Assembly (NCBI RefSeq): GCF_000526935.1
Contig: NZ_JAHA01000019.1
Span: 558,001 to 622,000 of the forward strand
Direction: 5' to 3'
Length of the DNA stretch: 64,000 nucleotides
From: Butyrivibrio sp. FCS014
GTDB taxonomy: Bacteria; Bacillota; Clostridia; Lachnospirales; Lachnospiraceae
In this document: positions 8,758 through 17,888 of the stretch, one piece after another
Layout: every line of letters starts with the position of its first letter
How positions within the stretch are numbered: position 1 is the stretch's first letter
Program-made: the position numbers and the translations under genes
The notes under the pieces: generated by a model
Database searches by the model: none
Told to the model about the DNA's origin: nothing
The model's input: only the letters and a program-made list of their open reading frames with translations

Positions 8758-10023
8758 TCAGCCAATGGGATTTACATAGAACTCGCGGAAATCTTCGTAT
8801 CCCTGCTCAAGAAGCTGCTGCTTCTGGAATTTCTTGTTCTTGTTCATACGAACAACAAGAACCTGCTTGCCGTCTGCTCTTTCCTTCTGGGATTCTGAAA
8901 TGATCTGCGCAAGGCGCTCTCCTCTTATTCCCTTTTCTATAAGGAATGCAACCCTTCCCTTTTCATCAGGGATCTTAAAGCCTTCGTCCATCATGATCAT
9001 AATGATACGCTCAAATCCGATGGAGAATCCGCAGGCAGGTGTATCCTGTCCAAGGAACTTCCCTACCATCTTGTCGTATCTTCCGCCGCCTCCGCAGCTT
9101 CCGCCGTACTGAGGCATTGCCACTTCAAAGATGGTTCCTGTGTAATAGCTCATTCCGCGAACCAGAGTGGGATCGAATACCATCTCAAACTTCGCTGTCT
9201 TGGTGCTGTCAACGGAAGAAATGATCTCATCGAGGTTGTTTCTTACTTCCTCTTCAAGAGCATCACCAAGCATATCGGCTATCACCTTAAGTCCGTCAAG
9301 GCCGCTCTTTCCTTCTGCAGCACGGAAAAGATCCAGATACTTCTCAATTGACTCTGTGGCAAAGCCGCTCTTTGAGAGTTCCTCGGCAACGCCGTCAATT
9401 CCTATCTTGTCCATCTTGTCCAGGGTAATGAATACATTATCGTACTCTTCCTCGGGGAATCCGCTGTAGGCAGCCATTGCCTTAAGAAGTCTTCTGTCGT
9501 TGATCCTGATCTTGAAATCAGCAAATCCAAGTCTTCCAAGTGTTGTTGTGGTAGCCAGGATAAGCTCTATCTCGGCAAGATTGGAAGCCTCTCCGAGGAT
9601 ATCTATATCGCACTGCATGAACTGCCTGTATCTGCCCTTCTGAGGTCTGTCAGCTCTCCATACATTTCCCATCTGCAGAGCCTTGAAAGGTGCGGGAAGT
9701 TCACCGGTATGGTTGGCATAGAAACGAACAAGAGGAACCGTCAGATCATATCTAAGTCCTGAATCCGTAAGATCGTTCTCCTCTTTTGCAGTCTCAAGGT
9801 TGAGCTTCTCGCCTCTTTTCATTACCTTGAAGATAAGCTTCTCGTTCTCTCCGCCCTGCTTGCTGTTAAGATTCGCCAAAGACTCAACACAGGGAGTCTC
9901 AATTGAAGTAAAACCGAACTCGGCATAGGTCTTCTTGATGATCCCTATGCAGTAGTCCCTGAGTTTCATCTCCGCAGGGAGAATATCCTTCATTCCGGTT
10001 ACGGGTTTTTTGATAAGTGCCAT
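8758..10023 (-). CDS. hisS: Histidyl-tRNA synthetase
   Basis: Class II aminoacyl-tRNA synthetase charging tRNA-His. 421 residues, normal for bacterial HisRS. Motif 1 region includes GMKDILPAEM. Motif 2 is seen as QMGNVWRADRPQKGRYRQF. The histidine-binding signature appears as LVRGMSYYTGTIFEVA and motif 3 as ACGFSIGFERI. An anticodon-binding domain makes up the last 90 residues. AAGGATGG precedes the ATG. No T-box leader is visible in the 118 nt upstream. Confidence 0.96.
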   Translation of the reverse strand: MALIKKPVTGMKDILPAEMKLRDYCIGIIKKTYAEFGFTSIETPCVESLANLNSKQGGENEKLIFKVMKRGEKLNLETAKEENDLTDSGLRYDLTVPLVRFYANHTGELPAPFKALQMGNVWRADRPQKGRYRQFMQCDIDILGEASNLAEIELILATTTTLGRLGFADFKIRINDRRLLKAMAAYSGFPEEEYDNVFITLDKMDKIGIDGVAEELSKSGFATESIEKYLDLFRAAEGKSGLDGLKVIADMLGDALEEEVRNNLDEIISSVDSTKTAKFEMVFDPTLVRGMSYYTGTIFEVAMPQYGGSCGGGGRYDKMVGKFLGQDTPACGFSIGFERIIMIMMDEGFKIPDEKGRVAFLIEKGIRGERLAQIISESQKERADGKQVLVVRMNKNKKFQKQQLLEQGYEDFREFYVNPIG

Positions 10024-10066
10024 ATCATACCATCCTTACTGTAAACTAATTCTCATAAACTAAATC

Positions 10067-10100
10067 CAGTGTGCCCTCGCGTTATACAAGGCGCACACTG
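10067..10100 (-). terminator. Hairpin between the EAL-domain gene and hisS
   Basis: CAGTGTGC (10067-10074) pairs with GCACACTG (10093-10100). The T run on the minus strand is poor (GGATTTAGTTTATG), so termination is uncertain. Confidence 0.35.
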
Positions 10101-10141
10101 AATGATTTTACTATATACAACCTTACTATTGCAACATTTCC

Positions 10142-12097
10142 TTACTTATTGTGCTCCTTTAAGAATTCTATGAATGCAGCCTTTGGCAGCGGCCTTGAAT
10201 AATAGAATCCCTGAATGTGATCGCATCCAAGACGGATTATCTGTTCCGCCTGCTCGGCGGTCTCAACGCCTTCCGCTACAATCTCTTTTTTCAGGCCCTT
10301 TATGATCTTCACCAGATTCAGCATCACCATGTAGTTCGTACCGTCCTCAAAAGCCGATTGAACGATGCTCTTGTCAAGCTTGAACATGTCCACGGGAAGT
10401 GAGGAAATCCTGGCAAGGTTTGAATAGCCGGTTCCGAAGTCATCCATGGAAAAAGAGGTACCGTACTCCGTAAGTTTCCTGATATTTTCATCCATCACCG
10501 AAGTAATACCCTGTTCAAAAGTCTCGGTGATCTCAAAATTCAGCTGATCCGGTGATACTCCGTATTTCTCCATGGTCCTGATGGCATTGTCCGCCAGATT
10601 AGTCTGGATGATATCCACCACCGACAGATTGACTTCCGTATATTTAAGCCCGTACTTAACCGCGTCGGAGTTTGCCATCATGTCACACACAGAGGACAGC
10701 ACAAAATTGTCTATGGCTATAACGGTTCCGTTCTGTTCAGCCACCGGCATAAACACCGCAGGTGAAATAAATCCAAGCTGAGGATCCTTAAGCCTGAGAA
10801 GTGCCTCGCAGGTTGTAAATCTCTTTTCCGCAGGACTGTAGATCGGCTGGTAATAAACCTCCAAAAGTCCGTCATCCAGGGCGTGCTTTACAATATTGTC
10901 TATCTTCTTGTCATGCTCAACGTGCTTTAAGTTAAGGTCGGAAACCCGAAGCACATCCCTGTTGTGTCTTGCAAGAGCTTTTTTGATAACATCTCTGACT
11001 TCGTTGTATTTCTCGACGTTGTCAATCTCATCCGGGAATCCGATGGCATAAGGGCTCTCAAAAAGCTTAATGTCCTCGTTTCCAATAGTCCAGGTATCCT
11101 TGAAGCGTTTTTTGATCTGATCTGAGACCTTCTCGATAACAGGATCGTCCGGTTCAGCCTCAGGATATATCATAAGGAAGTTTCCGTCATCGTCATAAAA
11201 AACATTTCCATCGGGGCACAGCTGTCTAAGATAAGCGGTTATCTGACCGAGCAGCTCTCCCGCTCTCTCCACGGGCTCGCCTCCGACCAGAACCCCCAGT
11301 CTTTCAATATTGATGCCGAAAACCGTGAACACCTTTTTCTGAAGAAGATTGGTGGAAATAGCAAATTCCAGAGCATTTCTGGTGCCCGCACCGGAGAGAG
11401 AATCCGTAAACTCGCCGGGATTCTGGAAAGTGTAAACGCACATCAAAAGCGCGATGGATACGCTGAACTCAAAGATGGAGCTGGACTTTGTAAGGATCCT
11501 TATGGGGATTCCCGCCATCATCACAACATAGTAAAGGATAAGCGAGAGGAATTTCTCTGTGGTAAGGGATTTTCCGAATTTGAAATACAGAAATGCCGCG
11601 TAGCCGAAGTATATAAAAAGACAGATATTTACACTTGCGCCCTGCGGATATCGATATGCCACCTCTCCAATTTCATCAAAGGAAAAGAATAAGTCCGTTA
11701 CAAGCCCGCTGAAAAATACCAGCACCGAATATGCCACCGGAATCATAATAAGTATCTTCTTTAAGACAGTCTCCGCATTCGCTCTGAAAATAGACATTAC
11801 GTAGATCATGGAATAATAGGACAGCAAATACGAACATACCTTTTCCACAAGAACGAAGTTGGTGTTCATATCATACGGCACAACTGCTCTGAAGGGTTCG
11901 CTGAAAACCCAGAGGCTGTGCAGAAGTCCGAAAATATTCAAAACCAGGGCATCAATAATAAGGGCACCGAAAATCTGCTTTTGCCTGCTGTAATGCGACT
12001 CCTCCGATACATGTATCGTAAGAGTGACAAGAATAAGCAAAAGAGATGCCACCGAAAATACTACATTATAAGTTTCAGGACTGATAATAACTCCCAT
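10142..12097 (-). CDS. Membrane protein with degenerate GGDEF and intact EAL domain (c-di-GMP phosphodiesterase)
   Basis: Predicted to hydrolyse the second messenger c-di-GMP at the membrane. Residues 1-230 contain about seven hydrophobic helices forming a sensory membrane domain. A GGDEF-like domain (about 235-375) lacks the GGDEF signature. The EAL domain (about 395-650) keeps the catalytic set: CEALLRL, NFEITETFE, MDDFGTGYSN, FKLDKSIV and VAEGVETAEQ. AGGGGA precedes the start. It starts 8 nt after the stop of a paralogous upstream gene whose EAL domain is degenerate, so the two are co-transcribed and may act as a pair. Confidence 0.88.
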   Translation of the reverse strand: MGVIISPETYNVVFSVASLLLILVTLTIHVSEESHYSRQKQIFGALIIDALVLNIFGLLHSLWVFSEPFRAVVPYDMNTNFVLVEKVCSYLLSYYSMIYVMSIFRANAETVLKKILIMIPVAYSVLVFFSGLVTDLFFSFDEIGEVAYRYPQGASVNICLFIYFGYAAFLYFKFGKSLTTEKFLSLILYYVVMMAGIPIRILTKSSSIFEFSVSIALLMCVYTFQNPGEFTDSLSGAGTRNALEFAISTNLLQKKVFTVFGINIERLGVLVGGEPVERAGELLGQITAYLRQLCPDGNVFYDDDGNFLMIYPEAEPDDPVIEKVSDQIKKRFKDTWTIGNEDIKLFESPYAIGFPDEIDNVEKYNEVRDVIKKALARHNRDVLRVSDLNLKHVEHDKKIDNIVKHALDDGLLEVYYQPIYSPAEKRFTTCEALLRLKDPQLGFISPAVFMPVAEQNGTVIAIDNFVLSSVCDMMANSDAVKYGLKYTEVNLSVVDIIQTNLADNAIRTMEKYGVSPDQLNFEITETFEQGITSVMDENIRKLTEYGTSFSMDDFGTGYSNLARISSLPVDMFKLDKSIVQSAFEDGTNYMVMLNLVKIIKGLKKEIVAEGVETAEQAEQIIRLGCDHIQGFYYSRPLPKAAFIEFLKEHNK

Positions 12098-12105
12098 ACT
12101 GTCCC

Positions 12106-14052
12106 CTATTCGAAGTATTCATCTATAAATTTCACAAAGGAGCTGTCTTTCATCGGCCTTCCGAGATAATCACCTATAAGGAAATCGCATCCCAGTTCCT
12201 CTGCCATAAGCTTTTCTTCTTCGGAGCTGATGTTGCTGGCCCCCACAAAGATACTGATATCATGGAACAGGTTTACTATACCCTGAGTAACCATCTTCAT
12301 CTGTTCGGATAACATGGACTGTGCGATAATGTCGCGGTCAATGTTCACCTGTGTTACGGGAAGTGTGAGGATCTTCTGCAGATCTCCGTATCCGTTTCCG
12401 AAATTATCGATTATGATGGAGCAGTTGATATCCTTAAGAAGCTTAAGGTTCCTCTCCGCCGTGGCATTAATGGTGGAGACATTGGTCTCCGAAAGCTTAA
12501 AGGTTATCCAGGAAATCTCTGCTCTCTCCTCCCTGGCTATCTTCTTTATTCTTCTGATGAAGTCATTTCTTGATATCTCGCCCTGGGAAACCTGCACTAT
12601 TGCTCTGTATTTGCCGTTCTTATCACCGCCGTTCCAAAACGCCAGCGCTCTGCAGGCTCTTCTTATTACGAACTCATCCGTATCAAGAAGTGCCTGGGTT
12701 ACCTTTATATCAGGGACCTTTCCCCTCATATCGATCTCATTGCCCTCTTCGTCGATGAGGAAGCAGAGCACATCCGCACTGTAGTTGATCTTGTAGATCT
12801 TGGAAAGCATGGGCTGGAACTTTATCACAGCCATTCTCGTATCCAGATTATTTCTGGCCATGACATCGTAATCCATGCTCTTTTTCCTGTCATAGAAATC
12901 AATATCATCAGCATTTACAATGGTTTCCGGATTATTGCCGATATCCTCAATGATCATCTCCAGTTTTGACATAAGATCCGGCACGCTCTCATAGTGTCTT
13001 GGGTAATTCATGATAAAACAATGTGCCTCGACTCTGATTGCCATGTTGGAAAAAGTCCAGGGTTTCTTGAGTCTGTCAGCGACAATCTTCAAAAGAGCCT
13101 CGACTCTTTTGGCATCATCCGTATGAACCGTTATGGCAAACACGTTCTCGGAATATCTGTAGGCGAAGGTCTGCACCTGAAGTTCCCTTTTTCCTGCCCG
13201 CTTGAGATATTTGGCAATCTTTTTAAGAACGCTCTGAGCCTGCATATAACCGATCTCATCGCTGAGAGCTCCGATATTGTCCACGCTCACAAAGATCGTA
13301 TAATTGGAGGACTTTCTTCCGGTCTTAAGCTCAAGGCCCTCGAGAAATGCCCTTCTGTTCAATATATTAAGAGCCTCATCCACCATCTCACTGGGGTTCT
13401 GCAAAGTAATGTAAACCAGAGTAATGCTTATGGTAGTGAGGAAATTTTCGATCAGGATAGTGGGATAAAAATACTGAATAAGTATTCCCGATGCCACGAA
13501 AAAGATATAGGAATAAACCACAGCCTTTGTGCGAAGCCTCATGAGATTCCTGTTTTTTACCATCATGCCAAATCCAAAGATCAGATAGTAAGTTGCAAGA
13601 ATATAATAAACGGCAATGTAAGCGCCTCTGTGGTAAAGGCCGTTTTCATCATAATAGAACAGAATGGGGGTGAAAATATTGACGATCACAAGGACTATTC
13701 CTATAAGATAGCCAAGATAGAACAGCACAAAATCTTTTAAAGACCGAAAATCAAGGAATATATCAAGAACCGCATAGATGTACAAAAGATAGAAAAATCC
13801 GGAGCCCAGGTGAGCCACAAAATACAAGGATCCGGTGGCCATCTCGGCAACATGATACCAGGGTGCCTTCACGGGAAACATCTGCAGATAAGTCTCTATC
13901 CGCTCTCCGATAGTAGCCGCAAGAACAGCGCAAAAAAGCATAGCATATGCTCTCTGCTTGTAAGCCGGTACCCACCTTCTCGACAGAGAAACAATTGCTA
14001 TGGTAGCAAGTATGCAAATAGCGCAGATGTCAAAGTAATAGTTATAATGCAT
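12106..14052 (-). CDS. Membrane protein with degenerate GGDEF and degenerate EAL domains
   Basis: Same architecture and length (648 residues) as the next gene: seven-helix membrane part (about 1-225), GGDEF-like part (RRAFLEG...), EAL-like part. The catalytic motifs have eroded. No EAL triad is found, FEITET is replaced by FKLSETN, DDFGTGYS by IDNFGNGYG, the lysine motif by NIDRDI, and EGVET by GASNI. It should not hydrolyse c-di-GMP and may instead bind it or regulate the active partner. CGGAGG lies before the ATG. It follows an 86-codon gene by 31 nt. Confidence 0.85.
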   Translation of the reverse strand: MHYNYYFDICAICILATIAIVSLSRRWVPAYKQRAYAMLFCAVLAATIGERIETYLQMFPVKAPWYHVAEMATGSLYFVAHLGSGFFYLLYIYAVLDIFLDFRSLKDFVLFYLGYLIGIVLVIVNIFTPILFYYDENGLYHRGAYIAVYYILATYYLIFGFGMMVKNRNLMRLRTKAVVYSYIFFVASGILIQYFYPTILIENFLTTISITLVYITLQNPSEMVDEALNILNRRAFLEGLELKTGRKSSNYTIFVSVDNIGALSDEIGYMQAQSVLKKIAKYLKRAGKRELQVQTFAYRYSENVFAITVHTDDAKRVEALLKIVADRLKKPWTFSNMAIRVEAHCFIMNYPRHYESVPDLMSKLEMIIEDIGNNPETIVNADDIDFYDRKKSMDYDVMARNNLDTRMAVIKFQPMLSKIYKINYSADVLCFLIDEEGNEIDMRGKVPDIKVTQALLDTDEFVIRRACRALAFWNGGDKNGKYRAIVQVSQGEISRNDFIRRIKKIAREERAEISWITFKLSETNVSTINATAERNLKLLKDINCSIIIDNFGNGYGDLQKILTLPVTQVNIDRDIIAQSMLSEQMKMVTQGIVNLFHDISIFVGASNISSEEEKLMAEELGCDFLIGDYLGRPMKDSSFVKFIDEYFE

Positions 14053-14083
14053 GCGCAGCCTCCGGTTGCCCCGCGACTTTACT

Positions 14084-14344
14084 TCATAACCACTTTAGCG
14101 GATTGCTGATGGCCTTGGCCCTCTCCATGATGTCATCAGCATTATCTCTAAGATACTCCTCCAGCCACTTGGCTTCTTCGTTGCTGTAACCGTTTTGGCG
14201 TACAATAACACAATCCGGCAGTACTCCTTCTGCGAGCTCCTTACCGGATTCTCCAGGTCTCTCAAACTGAACTCTTACAACCTTATTTCCATCCTTATCG
14301 CGCAGTATTGCGGAATAGGTCATAGTGATATCACTATTAATCAT
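14084..14344 (-). CDS. Small conserved-looking hypothetical protein (86 residues)
   Basis: I do not recognise a family. A soluble alpha/beta protein is suggested: an N-terminal beta-rich half (TYSAILRDKDGNKVVRVQFERP), then a helical half (NEEAKWLEEYLRDNADDIMERAKAI) ending NPLKWL. No signal peptide or cysteines. GGGGA sits just before the ATG. The gene is the first of the c-di-GMP protein cluster. A strong terminator ends only a few nucleotides before its ribosome binding site, which leaves no room for an ordinary promoter downstream of that terminator. Confidence 0.65.
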   Translation of the reverse strand: MINSDITMTYSAILRDKDGNKVVRVQFERPGESGKELAEGVLPDCVIVRQNGYSNEEAKWLEEYLRDNADDIMERAKAISNPLKWL

Positions 14345-14355
14345 ATATTCCCCAT

Positions 14356-14393
14356 AAAAAAAGTGTTACCGAAGCAAATGCTCCGATAACACT
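14356..14393 (-). terminator. Rho-independent terminator after the GH35 gene
   Basis: Nearly perfect stem of about 14 bp (with G-T pairs) closing a 4-nt loop, followed on the minus strand by seven T. Its T run ends next to the Shine-Dalgarno of the 86-codon gene. Confidence 0.85.
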
Positions 14394-14406
14394 ATTATAC
14401 GTCAAT

Positions 14407-16617
14407 TTATGATATTTTGATACGATATTGTGCAATTAAATGGATATTATTTACGACGCAGGCTTCTCCATCCGTCATTTTCGGCCATTCCTGAAGATAT
14501 ATCGCCGCATTTTCGTGGAGAGGCTCCAGTTTACAGTTAAGGTCAAAAGAGCCTTCACTTTCACCGAACCTGTCATAGTAGCGCTTTAATCCTATCTCCC
14601 ACTCCTGCCCGGTGTAGAAGCTGTCTGTAAGGACTTCCTCGCCCTTATACATTTTAGCCGCCTCTGCCTCGTAATCAACCGTAAGGAACAGCTCGTCCGC
14701 CCCCTTAAGTGACCCCGGTACCGTGATCCTGTACTCCTCTTTGGAAATCTTCGATAATCCGCTTTCGTAATCGCAGCTTATCGCCTCCTCTTTCTCATAC
14801 AGTGCAAATATATCTCCCGTGGAAAAAGAATCAGCCGCCTTTCCCTCACTCTTTGCGGTAAATCCTTCCGGCGCCTTTGAAAGAGCAGGGAAACATCTGA
14901 AGGAAGGTACTGCCGATCTCTCAGTGTCAGATACCATCGCATAGAGATATGTCGCCCCGTTTCTGTCTGTAACCGCATCTGCCTCAGAGATGATAAGGCG
15001 TTCTTTTCCGCTGATTGTGGTCTTTACGGAATGGACTGCTTCGTTTCTTGTCAGGGTAACGATCACATTCCCCGAAAGATCTCCTTTAACATCCGCGCTG
15101 ATCTCTCTGTCCGTATCGGTATAGAACACATAGGCATTGTGACCCAGACCGTCAAAATCATGCAGGATGCAGAAAGGAGTTGCATCCACGGTCAAAAGAG
15201 CTCCGTCTCCCACTTCCATGTTGAAGGGGTAGAAGAAATAGTCGCCATCTGCGATGTCTCTTTTGGCAAAAGAAGCAAGAACCTCGCTTCCGGCCTCGTC
15301 GAAGACTTTAAGCTCTGTGTCTTTGTGAAGAGCCATCTCGTATCTTCTCTGATAGTTGTTAACAAAAAGATAGCCTCTGGTATACTGCGAGCCGTCTTTT
15401 CCCAAAGCCTTCTTATATCTTGCCGAAGTCCTCAGGGACGTAAGATCGTCGGGCTTTAAGGGATTGCCGGGCTGAGGAACGTAAGGCATATCCGTAATGT
15501 CATCGCCGAAATCCCTGACAAAGGAAGCAAGAAGCCTTACCTCCCTGTAGGTATCTTCCATCTGTCCGAACTCCCTAAGCGGTGCGTTGAAATCGTAGGA
15601 ATACTCCGGAAGGTCGTTGGGATAGCCCGTCTCTTTTGTCTCCTGAAGAGTTGTAAGCTTGCCCTTGGGATTGGTACCGCCGTGATACATGTAGTATCCA
15701 AGAAGGTTAGCACCGCTTCCAAGCTTTGTCATGGACATTGCGCCTGTATCAGAGGCAGTTGCGATGGGCCTTCTGTGTCTTGTCACCTGAAGTCCGCCGC
15801 CAAGTTCCGCCGTAAGATAAGGGAATTTGTCCATATCAAAGGTAATGCCGGCTCCAAGCCCATGGTCGGAACCGATATTGTGGTCGTTTCTTTCCCTGGT
15901 GAAAATATAGTTGCCGCTGGGCTCAATTTCAGTAGTTCTCTGATCCCAGGGGGCCTCACAGTAGCCGCCCATAACCGGGATCATGCCGCCTGTGACAGCG
16001 CCACCCCAGCCGGTAGCAGTGTAGATGGGAGTAACAAAGCCTATCTCCTTTGCCATGGCAAGCAGGGTCCTCATATGCTGCTCACCCTCTTCACCGTTTT
16101 TGCCGCCGCAGTGGCCATACTCATTTTCGATCTGGATTCCGATGACAGGTCCGCCGTCCTTTAAGAAAAAGCCTTGAACCTGTTCATAGGTCTTTTCGTA
16201 AAATCTTCTTACATGCTCAAGGTAGGCGGGTGCATCGGTCCTTGTCTCATAGCCTTTGCTCTTTGCATCCTCCAAAAGCCAGTCGGGAAAGCCGCCGTTT
16301 CTTGCCTCGCCGTGGGCCCAGGGACCTATTCTGAGCACGCAGTAGAGGCCGCTTCTTTTTACCGCTTCCATGAACTGTCTAAGGTTCCTGTCTCCGGTAA
16401 AATCAAATTCACCCCGTATCTCTTCATGATGGATCCAGATCACATACAGAGATACAATGTCAATTCCGCCGGCCTTCATCTTGGCAAGCTCTTCATCCCA
16501 GTACTTGTGGGGATATCTGCTGAAATGCATTTCTCCCATCATAGGAAACCAGCGCTTGTTGTCCACGATGATGCTAACGGGATCAAAGGTGATCTGTGAA
16601 TCCTTGTTTATTTTCAT
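14407..16617 (-). CDS. Glycoside hydrolase family 35 beta-galactosidase-like enzyme
   Basis: Retaining glycosidase expected to release galactose from beta-galactosides. The TIM barrel covers about residues 10-340. The acid/base Glu lies in IQIENEYG (Glu166) and the nucleophile is probably Glu271 in TAELGGG. Other GH35 signatures are MGEMHFSRYP, RIGPWAHGEARNGGFPDWL and YYMYHGGTN. Beta-rich domains fill the C-terminal half. No signal peptide is present, so it acts in the cytoplasm on imported sugars. Last gene of the importer-lacI locus, 23 nt after lacI with an AGAGGAG site. The actual substrate is not readable from sequence. Confidence 0.92.
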   Translation of the reverse strand: MKINKDSQITFDPVSIIVDNKRWFPMMGEMHFSRYPHKYWDEELAKMKAGGIDIVSLYVIWIHHEEIRGEFDFTGDRNLRQFMEAVKRSGLYCVLRIGPWAHGEARNGGFPDWLLEDAKSKGYETRTDAPAYLEHVRRFYEKTYEQVQGFFLKDGGPVIGIQIENEYGHCGGKNGEEGEQHMRTLLAMAKEIGFVTPIYTATGWGGAVTGGMIPVMGGYCEAPWDQRTTEIEPSGNYIFTRERNDHNIGSDHGLGAGITFDMDKFPYLTAELGGGLQVTRHRRPIATASDTGAMSMTKLGSGANLLGYYMYHGGTNPKGKLTTLQETKETGYPNDLPEYSYDFNAPLREFGQMEDTYREVRLLASFVRDFGDDITDMPYVPQPGNPLKPDDLTSLRTSARYKKALGKDGSQYTRGYLFVNNYQRRYEMALHKDTELKVFDEAGSEVLASFAKRDIADGDYFFYPFNMEVGDGALLTVDATPFCILHDFDGLGHNAYVFYTDTDREISADVKGDLSGNVIVTLTRNEAVHSVKTTISGKERLIISEADAVTDRNGATYLYAMVSDTERSAVPSFRCFPALSKAPEGFTAKSEGKAADSFSTGDIFALYEKEEAISCDYESGLSKISKEEYRITVPGSLKGADELFLTVDYEAEAAKMYKGEEVLTDSFYTGQEWEIGLKRYYDRFGESEGSFDLNCKLEPLHENAAIYLQEWPKMTDGEACVVNNIHLIAQYRIKIS

Positions 16618-16640
16618 AAAAACTCCTCTTTATCAGTTCT

Positions 16641-17639
16641 TTATTTTGTGCTCTCTTTGAGCACCACTTCGTAATTGCTGAGCATCTTATTTGCGACCCT
16701 GTTGCCGTCAATAAGCTCCAAAAGACTCTTGGCTGCCTCAGCCCCAAGATTTCTGTCGTTGAAATTAAGGGATGTTATTGATGGCATGGTATTATCAAGG
16801 ATTGAACTGTTGTAGAAGGAAGCCAGGCGGATATCCTCCGGGATCCTTATGTGTTCGTCCCTGCATCTGGATATAACTTCTCCGGCAATATTGTCATCCA
16901 TACAGATAACACCGTCGATCTTTTTCTTAAGAAGGTCCTTGAGAATCCTCCGCACCTTGGTCATGGATTCCACATCCAGATAGATAAGGGAGGGATCAAC
17001 CGATATACCCGCATCCTTGAATGCATCCATAAATCCGGCATACCTGGTGTTGGAGATAACGTGTCCCATGGAGCCGCCTATCAGCGCAAGGCGCTTTAAC
17101 CCCTTGGCTATAAGTATTGAAGTGAGCTCCTTGCATGCAGAGAAATTGTCGTTATCAACGGAGACAATGTCGGGGTCGCTGGTACTTCCTACCGCAACAA
17201 AGGGTATACCGCTCTCCTTTAGGAATCTTGCGGGTCTGTCATTTACAAGGGTCCTGGTAAGGATGATGCCGTCAACCTTGTGGTTATCAATGATACGCTT
17301 TAAGCCGCTGATATCTCCGCCGGTTATAAGCGAGACCACAATGTCATAGCCGTAGCTTGAGGTAACCTCACTCATACCGATCATGCACCTTTGGAAAAAA
17401 GGCAGATCCACAGCATTGTAATCGTCAGGCCAGACTACACCTATGTTGTAGGTCTTCTGCTGAGCCAGTGCCCTGGCCATCATATTGGGTTTGTAATTGT
17501 GTTCTTCTATGTAATTCATGACACGAGCCCTGGTATCATCTCCAACCCTGCCTTTTCCGGATATTGCTCTGGATACGGTAGTCTTGGAGATGCCAAGAGC
17601 TCTGGCAATGTCATCAATCGTAATTTTACCGTCTGCCAT
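16641..17639 (-). CDS. LacI-family transcriptional regulator
   Basis: DNA-binding repressor or activator responding to a sugar. The N-terminal helix-turn-helix reads ITIDDIARALGISKTTVSRA, followed by the hinge helix NYKPNMMARAL. The periplasmic-binding-protein-like effector domain covers about 60-330. Its position between an ABC sugar importer and a GH35 enzyme suggests it controls this locus and senses a beta-galactoside or its product. Possible target sites are the palindrome-containing TTGCGCAATCGGT copies before the binding-protein gene. Its own upstream region carries the 119-bp duplication. Confidence 0.93.
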   Translation of the reverse strand: MADGKITIDDIARALGISKTTVSRAISGKGRVGDDTRARVMNYIEEHNYKPNMMARALAQQKTYNIGVVWPDDYNAVDLPFFQRCMIGMSEVTSSYGYDIVVSLITGGDISGLKRIIDNHKVDGIILTRTLVNDRPARFLKESGIPFVAVGSTSDPDIVSVDNDNFSACKELTSILIAKGLKRLALIGGSMGHVISNTRYAGFMDAFKDAGISVDPSLIYLDVESMTKVRRILKDLLKKKIDGVICMDDNIAGEVISRCRDEHIRIPEDIRLASFYNSSILDNTMPSITSLNFNDRNLGAEAAKSLLELIDGNRVANKMLSNYEVVLKESTK

Positions 17640-17650
17640 ATGATATGTCC

Positions 17651-17888
17651 TTTATAGTCAATAGCATGCTACAGGCATTTTCACAAGGAAGTCATGCTCT
17701 CGCACTGCGTGCTCGCCATGACACGTTCGGACTAGCCTCGTTAAGTACCTCGACAAGTCCTCTCAGCCCTTTATAGTCAATAGCATGTTACAGGCATTTT
17801 CACAAGGAAGTCATGCTCTCGCACTGCGTGCTCGCCATGACACGTTCGGACTAGCCTCGTTAAGTACCTCGGCAAGTCCTCTCAGCCT
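17651..17888. repeat. Tandem duplication of a 119-bp unit with an internal hairpin
   Basis: Copies 17651-17769 and 17770-17888 differ at only three positions by eye. Each holds an imperfect hairpin around TCATGCTC...CATGA with the core CACTGCGTGCT. The second copy includes the last codon and the stop of the malG-like gene. The unit lies between the permease gene and lacI. A similar hairpin motif recurs at 37783-37815. Confidence 0.9.

Noticed and set aside
10024-10141. T-box riboswitch for hisS
   Set aside because: No T-box sequence and the gap is too short.
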